DNA from: Candidatus Cloacimonadota bacterium
GTDB taxonomy: Bacteria > Cloacimonadota > Cloacimonadia > Cloacimonadales > Cloacimonadaceae
Assembly: GCA_028681035.1 (NCBI GenBank)
Contig: JAQUJJ010000197.1
Span: forward strand, 1-5,333
Direction of reading: 5' to 3'
Length of the DNA stretch: 5,333 bases
Shown here: piece after piece, positions 1-5,333 of the stretch
Numbering within the stretch: position 1 is the first letter of the stretch
How the letters are laid out: every line of letters begins with the position of its first letter
Program-made: the position numbers and the translations under genes
The notes under the pieces: generated by a model
The model's database searches: none
What the model saw: only the letters and a program-made list of their open reading frames with translations
What the model was told of the DNA's origin: nothing

Positions 1-3000
1 AAGGTAACCAGCCGGCGCTAGCGTCAGCCTGGCTTGTGTTTTGCATCCAGACCTGAACCTGCTTGGTTTCCTCTGTCGGGAAATTATTGAAGTAGGATAT
101 CGCTTTAATGGTTCCGGCACTTGCCTGAATCTCGCTGGCCAAATACACTGATTCTGCCACGAAATCTTCCCAATACATATTGAACGGATAGGATGAGGTT
201 ACCCAGTTCGTGGCGGGATCGCCAACATAGAGTAAGTTCATGCTGGCAGGATAGATGGTTACATCCATGGCAGCGGATACGTTGTTAGCTGTCACGAGGT
301 CACCGGTTGCTACAACCTCTGCATACACAGAGATCGTTCCGGCTGTGGTAGGTGTCCAGCTAAGATCGTGGTCTGCGGAGCCAGCAGCTGGCAGTGCTAC
401 GTTAATGGTTTCCTGTGCTAGTACTGCGTCTCCAACAGCGTTTTTGATATATACTGTGTAACTGGACATTGCGGTTGCACCCATGTTTGCCACGGTAACT
501 ACGTTAGTAACAGGGGAATCGACAAAACCGACGGTGTCGCCACCAAGTCCGGTTACAGCCAGATCCAAAGCTGCAGGAATGAATATGGAGATATCATCCA
601 CGGCAATGTAGTCATTGTCCGCATCAGTATAGGCGTGCCAACCGAAGTAATAGTTACCTGTAGTGCTTGGTGTGAATGGCCTTTGGATGGTAGTCCAATC
701 TGCCTGCGTGATATTGGCGTTATCATAGAGCGGAGTATTGGCATTCATCGCTACAATGGTGGGAGCTGTGCCGTAATGTACAGCCAATGCTTCTGGTACG
801 CCTTCCCAGCCCGGGGCTTTCAGGGCGAAGGAGATGGTGTAGAGCTGGTTGGCTACCATCTTAATCGGCGGAGTGATCATCCATTCATCTTTGTCATAGT
901 AGGAGTCATAATAGGCAACTGCGCAATTGGGCATTGAATTGGGGGCGATATTAGCAGCAGCTTGCCACGCATTAGAACCGAAGATGGTCATATTATTGGG
1001 CATATCTCCAATTGTTAGAGCATCGAAGTTCTCTAAGTAAGGTACGGAGACACTGGGGTCGGCTTCAATCGTGAACGAGATGGGAGGATCTACGACAGCG
1101 GAACCATCATTATTGACGGCTTCCACAGTCCAGAACCAACGCTCTTCATAGTTGAAGCTCATCAGACCATCGGTCACAGGGTTGAAGCTGGTGCTGGTGA
1201 TACCGTTGAAGATCTCTTCTTCGTAGATGGTCTCTGCGCTGGTAGCCATATAGACGGTGTAGCTGGTAGGTGTGCCACCAGTGGCTGCAGGAGCCCAAGT
1301 GAGGTTGAACCCGTTTTTGGGCAGATCGGCTGCATTATCTACGGGCGATACCAGAGTTACAGCATCAGGAGGCCCTACGGGAGTTACGCGCACTACTACG
1401 TTATCGATATCTACATAGTAATCCCCGGCACCCCAGGTGCTCAGGAGTTTCACTTTGATATTACCGGTGCTGTAGGCAGCAAGAGGAACGATTACAGTAG
1501 CAAAGGCAGTACTTGTAACGTGGTTGCCTTGATTGATGGTATAGACAGTGGTGAAGGTGAGTCCACCATCTGTGGAAACCTGGGCTACAATGGTGTCGGT
1601 AGTTATAGCAGTAGCGGTGGCTGGATAACCGGTGTAATTCACAATACGGTAATCAAACTTCAGCTCTGCATTGGCTACCATCGGCCCGATGGGGCAGGAC
1701 ACGACATTGGTAGTGGTGGCACTGCTCCAGAGGTTTCTGTACAGCCCGTTCGTGCCGCTCGCGCCATGCGTGGCTGAAATAGACATGTCACCCGTCCAGT
1801 TGATACCAGCAAGGGTGGTGCCGCTATCGAAGTTTTGTACGTAGGGCAACGGCATAGGTACGTTGGGATCAACGGTTGCTTTAGTAAATGCTGGTGGTGT
1901 GCCGTCTGTTTTATAATTTGTATTCCCAAGTTCATTAGTGTAGGGATAAATTACAAAATCATAGGAAGTGGCTTGAGTTAAACCTGTAAAGGTGTAGGTA
2001 TTAGCCCCAACAACATGTGCAACATTGATCGCTGCATTGTTGTTTGTCCAGTCACTATCATTAGCCACTGGAACGCCATCGGTGACGGTGGCAAAGGTGC
2101 CGCCGGCTTTCTTGGCTAAGATCAAATACTTGGAAGGCAGTTGTGTGCCAACTGAACCGGTCCAGTTTAACTGGATGGAAGTTGTGCTTGTAGTTCCAAA
2201 CGTAAACGCGGTTGGGTATGCTGAGGGTTCAGGATCATTGCTCAAAGGAACAGCACTCAGATTCAGCGTAAAGGGTATGGATTGAGGAGACGTCCAACTG
2301 GAAACGATGGCAAAATATGTGCCTGCAGGTAAAACTACAGGAGTCATCGTAGCAGATGTGCCTGAACTGGTAGCAATGCCCAATATCGGAGCGGGTGTGC
2401 TTGCATTAGGCTCCTGCCCCAGAATAAACAGGCCAGGATAGGAACTGGTTGTGGAGATGTTGCCGCTCAGTGTGCTGGGCAGTGCAAGCGTAAAACGCAG
2501 CACCATGTCATCACCAGTAAGATAATAACTGCTGGGCGTTACCCAGCCAGAATCATAATCATCTCCATACAGAGATGTGTCACCGGTAAAACCAACCAGA
2601 GGCAGAGTAACATCAAGGGGATTGCCGCAAGTGGAACCTGCAGGTCTGGCAATGCCACTTCCTGTCAAGGGTATCACAGTCTGACCTGTGTTATCATTTA
2701 TGGTGATATCACCGGTATAAGGTCCACCCACTACTGTAGGTGCAAACTGTACTGTAAAAGTAGTGGAGTTTCCGGGTGCGACAGTCATCGCGGGCGCAAC
2801 CGTGATGCTGTAATAACTGCCATTGGCTACTACACTGGACATTACAAGGTTTGCGGCACCTGTATTGCTAATGGTGAACACCTTGCTTGCAGGTGCCACT
2901 ACATCTACATTGCCAAAATCCCAGGTGGTGGGAGAGACGGCAATTACAGCACCCGCGGGTATTGCTTCTATGGTTATGTCATCAATATAGAAGCTATATC

Positions 3001-4339
3001 CATCTGCATCGAGCAATCTGAAGGCAATATACTGAATGCCTTCGTAGGCAGCGAGATTTATGGTTTGCTCTGTCCACACGGTAGGCATATTTGTCCCCGC
3101 CACATAATATGCTAAATCTGTTGTAAAGTTAGCAGCGGCAGAATTACTGGTAGCAATCTGTACTTTCAGGTCTGTACCAAGTGAGCTGCTTCCTTTCAGC
3201 CAGAATTTCAGACGGTAGTCTGTGGTTCCCAAGCTCAAGGGAGGGGTTATCAATAAATGTTCTCCGCCATCACTCTGATAGGGAGCTCGTGCACAAGATG
3301 TTCCACTGTGAGGGCTATAGGTATAAGGCTGCCAGGGGGCTGTGCCGGAAACAGTGATCTGCGACCAATCTTGAGGTGCAGAAGGAAGTCCAGCCCATGC
3401 TCCTTCAAAGCCTTCGCTCCAAGGGAAAACCGTAACTGTGGAATTACCAGTTGATACAGAAACTGAAGGAACTATCCCATCTGTTTTGAAATTAATGTTA
3501 GCTGCTGCATTAGTATAGGGATAAATCACAAAACTATATGCAGTATCCATGGTTAATCCATTAAAGGTGTAGCTATTGGCTCCAACAGCGTGGATAACGT
3601 TGACAGCCGCATTGTTGTTCGACCAATCTGCGTCATCTGCTACAGGTGTGCCATCTGCTACTGTAGCATAAGAACCAGCACCTTTTTTGGCAAGGATCAA
3701 ATACTTGGCAGGTAACTGAGCACCAGTTGCGCCTGTCCAGGTAAGTTTAATTGAAGCTGAGGTTATGGTTGAGCTTGCGAAATCAGTTACATGATTTGTA
3801 GGTTCGGGGTCGTTGGCAACATATAGCTCTGGGCCCGCGAAATCATCAATATAGAGGTAGTAGTTATACGCATTGGCATACTTAACTGCAACATACTTTG
3901 TTCCAACCGGTAGGTCAGTCTTGGTATATTGCTGCCAAGTTGTAGTTGCATTGGTGATAGCAGTCGTCCAAGTAAAACTGGCATTGGCATTATCAGTGGA
4001 AGACCAACCAACTTGGAAACTTTCCGAACCAGAGGTGTACTTACGATAGTAGAAGCTCACAGTCTGGTCTCCAGAACTTACATTTAATCTCGGGGTGATC
4101 AAGTATTGATCATAGGGGGATCCACTACTAAAAGACGAGAAGCGGAAAGAGCGCAATCCCGTCCTAAAGAAAGTTGTGGTATGTGTCATCAAGTTACCCG
4201 CAGGTGGCGAGGCATTTGCATAGCGGATTGTCCAGTCTGTTGCTGGACAAGTAGTGCCCTCAAAGCCTTCACTGAGGGCTGCGGCGAATATACTGCTCAT
4301 TGCCATTAAGGCAATCAGTAGAATCATTAATTTCTTCAT
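1..4339 (-). CDS. Large secreted multidomain adhesin-like protein (choice-of-anchor J / fibronectin III modules), C-terminus outside window
   Basis: Seen: 1446 codons open from ATG 4337-4339 to the left edge, with no in-frame stop. The start is supported by AAGGAG 9 nt upstream and by an in-frame TAA at 4379-4381 with no other ATG between. Residues 1 to about 20 (MKKLMILLIALMAMSSIFA, then AA) form a typical signal peptide. Module order by approximate residue: J1 22-171 (ends YIDDF), FN3-like A 176-297, J2 305-460 (ends FYIDDI), choice-of-anchor D/ASH-like 466-562 (SPTTWDFGNV start, LTGSG end), pre-peptidase C-terminal-like 571-697 (CGNP start, LPAGTYF near the end), FN3-like B 701-822, J3 829-986 (DIDNVVV), FN3 990-1093, J4 1099-1252 (VDDISI), CARDB-like 1256-1363, and a further incomplete module 1369-1446. 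Known: such modules bind carbohydrate or protein and decorate surface or secreted proteins of FCB-group bacteria. Inferred: an exported surface adhesin or matrix protein. No protease or glycosidase domain is visible, though one could lie further C-terminal. Domain names are from pattern recognition, not a profile search; the exact ligand is unknown. Confidence 0.93.
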   Translation of the reverse strand, partial: MKKLMILLIALMAMSSIFAAALSEGFEGTTCPATDWTIRYANASPPAGNLMTHTTTFFRTGLRSFRFSSFSSGSPYDQYLITPRLNVSSGDQTVSFYYRKYTSGSESFQVGWSSTDNANASFTWTTAITNATTTWQQYTKTDLPVGTKYVAVKYANAYNYYLYIDDFAGPELYVANDPEPTNHVTDFASSTITSASIKLTWTGATGAQLPAKYLILAKKGAGSYATVADGTPVADDADWSNNNAAVNVIHAVGANSYTFNGLTMDTAYSFVIYPYTNAAANINFKTDGIVPSVSVSTGNSTVTVFPWSEGFEGAWAGLPSAPQDWSQITVSGTAPWQPYTYSPHSGTSCARAPYQSDGGEHLLITPPLSLGTTDYRLKFWLKGSSSLGTDLKVQIATSNSAAANFTTDLAYYVAGTNMPTVWTEQTINLAAYEGIQYIAFRLLDADGYSFYIDDITIEAIPAGAVIAVSPTTWDFGNVDVVAPASKVFTISNTGAANLVMSSVVANGSYYSITVAPAMTVAPGNSTTFTVQFAPTVVGGPYTGDITINDNTGQTVIPLTGSGIARPAGSTCGNPLDVTLPLVGFTGDTSLYGDDYDSGWVTPSSYYLTGDDMVLRFTLALPSTLSGNISTTSSYPGLFILGQEPNASTPAPILGIATSSGTSATMTPVVLPAGTYFAIVSSWTSPQSIPFTLNLSAVPLSNDPEPSAYPTAFTFGTTSTTSIQLNWTGSVGTQLPSKYLILAKKAGGTFATVTDGVPVANDSDWTNNNAAINVAHVVGANTYTFTGLTQATSYDFVIYPYTNELGNTNYKTDGTPPAFTKATVDPNVPMPLPYVQNFDSGTTLAGINWTGDMSISATHGASGTNGLYRNLWSSATTTNVVSCPIGPMVANAELKFDYRIVNYTGYPATATAITTDTIVAQVSTDGGLTFTTVYTINQGNHVTSTAFATVIVPLAAYSTGNIKVKLLSTWGAGDYYVDIDNVVVRVTPVGPPDAVTLVSPVDNAADLPKNGFNLTWAPAATGGTPTSYTVYMATSAETIYEEEIFNGITSTSFNPVTDGLMSFNYEERWFWTVEAVNNDGSAVVDPPISFTIEADPSVSVPYLENFDALTIGDMPNNMTIFGSNAWQAAANIAPNSMPNCAVAYYDSYYDKDEWMITPPIKMVANQLYTISFALKAPGWEGVPEALAVHYGTAPTIVAMNANTPLYDNANITQADWTTIQRPFTPSTTGNYYFGWHAYTDADNDYIAVDDISIFIPAALDLAVTGLGGDTVGFVDSPVTNVVTVANMGATAMSSYTVYIKNAVGDAVLAQETINVALPAAGSADHDLSWTPTTAGTISVYAEVVATGDLVTANNVSAAMDVTIYPASMNLLYVGDPATNWVTSSYPFNMYWEDFVAESVYLASEIQASAGTIKAISYFNNFPTEETKQVQVWMQNTSQADASAGWLP
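1874..2239 (-). repeat. Duplicated FN3-like module, copy B (residues 701-822)
   Basis: This is the second copy of the NDPEP-initiated 122-residue module, 525 codons after copy A. Conserved blocks include KYLILAKK, DG-PVA, DW-NNNAA and FVIYPYTN. Similarity is also visible at the DNA level (for example around 2116-2140 against 3688-3715), with many differences at third codon positions. That pattern points to an old duplication kept under selection rather than a recent copy. It sits between the pre-peptidase C-terminal-like module and J module 3. Confidence 0.85.
3449..3814 (-). repeat. Duplicated FN3-like module, copy A (residues 176-297)
   Basis: This 122-residue segment begins NDPEP and contains the landmarks KYLILAKK, ADW-NNNAA, VGAN-YTF-GLT and FVIYPYTN, then N-KTDG. 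Copy B (residues 701-822) has the same length and the same landmarks in the same order. My hand alignment gives about 74 identities in about 121 positions (roughly 60%) without gaps. The fold is most likely an FN3-like beta-sandwich with an inserted hairpin. It follows J module 1 directly after a short linker. Confidence 0.85.
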
Positions 4340-4348
4340 ATCAGAATA

Positions 4349-4354
4349 CTCCTT
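4349..4354 (-). promoter_or_regulatory. Ribosome binding site of the adhesin-like gene
   Basis: The minus strand reads AAGGAG here, 9 nt before the ATG at 4339. It is a near-perfect Shine-Dalgarno sequence and fixes the start: the frame is closed upstream by TAA at 4379-4381 and no alternative ATG lies between. I could not identify a convincing -35/-10 pair upstream, so no promoter is called. Confidence 0.85.
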
Positions 4355-4397
4355 ATTAGATGTAATTCTATTGAAGGGTTATTGATCTTTATCAGGC

Positions 4398-4445
4398 GGT
4401 AAATAGCCCTCCATGGCGCAATGAAGCGCGTTGGGGCGATCTACC
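4398..4445 (-). repeat. Long imperfect inverted repeat in the leader of the adhesin gene
   Basis: The arms GGTAAATAG (4398-4406) and CGATCTACC (4437-4445) pair at 7 of 9 positions. Inside them CCC/GG and CCA/TGG segments pair around a T bulge, and the innermost stem is GCGC/GCGC (4416-4419 with 4426-4429) around the loop AATGAA. On the minus strand it ends 58 nt before the ATG of the adhesin gene. It could be a leader RNA structure, a REP-like dispersed palindrome, or the end of an upstream transcription unit. No T-tract follows, which argues against a simple intrinsic terminator. Confidence 0.55.
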
Positions 4446-5007
4446 AGATTTAATCATGATGGTTGTTTTAAGAGTCAGTTCCGCAAAGAGCTGCTTTTTG
4501 TGCAGACGGATCTGCTGGCCGGGTGGGCTGCAATCCTCTTGATTTTGAAGGGTGAATGATAGGTCGAAGCGATTCCGGAGGCATAAGTCCTGCTGTTTAG
4601 GTGATAATGTGCGACGATTATTACTCAGAGTGCAGGCACTATGGTGCCGGGTTAAGCTTCGGGATGTGAATTGGTTTTTATGATTGTAATTGATAGTGTG
4701 GAAATGTGTCAACACGAAAGCAGACCTTGCCTCTTTGGAGCCGCAGTAAATATGCTCTAAACACTTGCTCGACAATGAGTAGTCAAAACGATTACAGCAA
4801 AAGTCAGCTTTCAAAAAAAACTCCTTTGGTTAGGGCCGGTGGCGCTGGAAATATCCATGATACGGGCCTTTTACCAGTTCAGCCTGAAGCGATCTCTTAT
4901 CCTCTATGTGCAAGTGCTATAAATACACTACAGACGACTAAAGAAGGTCTTTAGCTTACATACCCAAAATATATGATGAGCAAAAAACTGTCAAGCTTTA
5001 AATTGGG

Positions 5008-5031
5008 TTTTAACGTTTTAGCGTTTTAGCG
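5008..5031 (+). repeat. Three tandem 8-mers TTTTARCG
   Basis: TTTTAACG, TTTTAGCG and TTTTAGCG follow one another without gaps (5008-5015, 5016-5023, 5024-5031) and run straight into TAGCG of the first 36-bp hairpin repeat. They mark the left boundary of the structured repeat region. No function is evident. Confidence 0.7.
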
Positions 5032-5066
5032 TAGCGCAGGACGCCGTTTCTGTGGAAGTTTAATAG
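5031..5066 (+). repeat. 36-bp hairpin repeat, copy 1
   Basis: The segment starts GTAGCGCAGGACGC and ends TAATAG; it matches copy 2 at 5235-5270 at 31 of 36 positions without gaps. The internal stem is CGCAGGA (5035-5041) with TTCTGTG (5048-5054) around a 6-nt loop. Two of the seven pairs become G-U in a plus-strand RNA, while the rest are Watson-Crick. It is followed after 3 nt by the 9-nt-period array. Confidence 0.8.
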
Positions 5067-5069
5067 AAC

Positions 5070-5204
5070 GCGGATCGGGCGGATTGGGGGGATTTGCTGG
5101 ATAAAAGAGGTTTAGAGGGTTTAGAGGGTTTAGGGGGTTTAGGGGGTTTAGGGGGGCACGCAGATCGGGCGGATTGGGCTGGCTCAAAAGGATAAAGAGG
5201 TTTT
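5070..5204 (+). repeat. Degenerate 9-nt-period tandem array (15 units)
   Basis: Cutting the plus strand every 9 nt from 5070 gives units such as GCGGATCGG, GCGGATTGG, GGGGATTTG, GAGGGTTTA (twice), GGGGGTTTA (twice), GCAGATCGG, GCGGATTGG and AGAGGTTTT. Most units share GG near positions 3-4 and an A/T-rich second half. The block beginning ACGCGGATCGGGCGGATTGG at 5068 recurs at 5158 with one mismatch, exactly 90 bp (ten units) on, and AGAGGTTT at 5106 recurs at 5196 with the same offset. The minus strand could encode Asn-Pro-Leu repeats, but there is no supporting gene structure. Confidence 0.8.
5117..5156 (+). other. Potential G-quadruplex core inside the 9-nt array
   Basis: Five G-tracts of 3, 3, 5, 5 and 6 bases (5117-5119, 5126-5128, 5133-5137, 5142-5146, 5151-5156) are separated by loops of 4 to 6 nt of the TTTA/TTTAGA type. 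This fits the classical four-tract G-quadruplex pattern on the plus strand. Whether it folds in the cell is unknown. Confidence 0.7.
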
Positions 5205-5234
5205 TTGGTGCTGGTGTTCTGGGTGCGGGAGTTT
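5205..5234. other. Linker between the 9-nt array and the second hairpin repeat
   Basis: This GT-rich sequence continues from a T6 run at 5201-5206. The 9-nt periodicity fades here and no other feature is visible. Confidence 0.4.
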
Positions 5235-5270
5235 GTAGCGCAGGACGCTGTTCCTGCGGAAGCATAATAG
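5235..5270 (+). repeat. 36-bp hairpin repeat, copy 2
   Basis: This is the second copy of the segment at 5031-5066, with 31 of 36 identical bases. The stem here is perfect: CGCAGGA (5239-5245) pairs with TCCTGCG (5252-5258) around the loop CGCTGT. Three of the five differences from copy 1 are simple C/T changes inside the hairpin. A 13-nt spacer separates it from the second GCGGAT-type array. Confidence 0.8.
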
Positions 5271-5283
5271 TCACACGTATTAT

Positions 5284-5333
5284 GCGGATGAGGCGGATCG
5301 ACACGGATTCTTTTTTACCACCGAGAACACGGA
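5284..5333 (+). repeat. Second 9-nt-period array, cut by the right edge
   Basis: From 5284 the sequence divides into GCGGATGAG, GCGGATCGA, CACGGATTC, TTTTTTACC, ACCGAGAAC and ACGGA. The first three units clearly belong to the same GCGGAT family as the array at 5070. After the T6 run the units change to an ACCGAGAAC type. The array continues beyond the window, so its full length is unknown. Confidence 0.55.

Larger units (their letters stand above)
4340..5007. other. Gene-poor upstream region
   Basis: I see no convincing gene in this stretch. The open frames here translate into Cys/His/Arg-rich sequence with no recognisable motif, unlike the neighbouring gene. It holds the adhesin ribosome binding site, a 48-bp imperfect hairpin at 4398-4445, an A8 run at 4813-4820, and short perfect hairpins at 4502-4515 (GCAGA/TCTGC), 4635-4648 (GGCAC/GTGCC) and 4938-4954 (CTAAAGA, loop AGG, TCTTTAG). 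None of the short hairpins is followed by a T-run on either strand, so none is called a terminator. The promoter of the adhesin gene presumably lies here but is not recognisable. Confidence 0.6.

Noticed and set aside
255..4309. Plus-strand and off-frame minus-strand frames of 60-100 codons inside the adhesin region
   Set aside because: All lie wholly within the long minus-strand gene in other frames and show no independent start signals or motifs; they are shadows.
4340..4480. A -35/-10 promoter for the adhesin gene
   Set aside because: Several weak TTTACC/TAACCC-like pairs can be drawn, but none has both good boxes and proper spacing, and the sigma-factor preferences of the organism are unknown.
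4392..4814. Minus-strand 140-codon frame as a protein gene
   Set aside because: It has a TTG start, a Cys/His/Arg-rich composition typical of translated non-coding DNA, no recognisable motif, and an end inside a palindrome. It is kept only as a low-interest finding because of its good Shine-Dalgarno-like sequence.
4706..4954. Plus-strand 82-codon frame in the upstream region
   Set aside because: It has a GTG start without a clear ribosome binding site, no recognisable motif and unremarkable composition.
4938..4954. Intrinsic terminator (CTAAAGA / TCTTTAG hairpin)
   Set aside because: The stem is A/T-rich and short with a 3-nt loop, no T-tract follows on either strand, and no gene ends next to it.
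5107..5156. Eukaryotic telomere repeat
   Set aside because: TTTAGGG resembles the plant-type telomere unit, but the period here is 9 nt, the units drift, and the array is internal, flanked by GCGGAT units and hairpin repeats next to a bacterial-type gene.
5031..5270. CRISPR array
   Set aside because: There are only two 36-bp copies, 204 bp apart, and the space between them is itself a repetitive 9-nt array, not unique spacers.
5026..5304. Minus-strand frame with Asn-Pro-Leu repeats as a proline-rich protein
   Set aside because: The repeats come from the 9-nt-period DNA array (three codons per unit), the frame also covers both hairpin repeats, and there is no convincing start signal or other protein feature.

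Overview
The window is dominated by one gene. A single uninterrupted reading frame on the minus strand starts at 4339 and runs leftward off the window (1446 codons seen, no stop). It encodes a secreted, purely modular beta-sandwich protein: a signal peptide, then four choice-of-anchor J / cleaved-adhesin-like modules alternating with fibronectin-III-like, choice-of-anchor D-like, pre-peptidase C-terminal-like and CARDB-like modules. No catalytic domain is visible in the part present. I read every in-frame triplet from 4339 to 2 and found no stop or frameshift.

The protein style (Thr/Ser/Asn/Tyr-rich, many J modules ending in an aromatic-I-D-D motif) and the repeat-rich flank suggest an uncultured Gram-negative bacterium of the Cloacimonadota / Bacteroidota / FCB type. 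This is inference from family resemblance; there is no rRNA or housekeeping marker. If it is right, a C-terminal sorting domain (type 9 secretion) would be expected beyond the left edge, but it cannot be seen here.

Layout: 1-4339, the adhesin-like gene (minus strand) with a good ribosome binding site at 4349-4354. 4340-5007, a gene-poor upstream region with a 48-bp imperfect hairpin (4398-4445) just upstream of the gene. 5008-5333, a structured non-coding repeat region: three 8-mers (5008-5031), a 36-bp hairpin repeat (5031-5066), an in-register 9-nt-period array (5070-5204) with a G-quadruplex-capable core (5117-5156), a second copy of the 36-bp hairpin (5235-5270), and the start of a second 9-nt-period array (5284 to the right edge). 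The order hairpin, short spacer, GCGGAT-type 9-mers occurs twice, 204 bp apart, so this looks like a composite dispersed or tandem element rather than random low-complexity DNA.

There is no credible second protein gene, RNA gene, CRISPR array or insertion sequence in the window.
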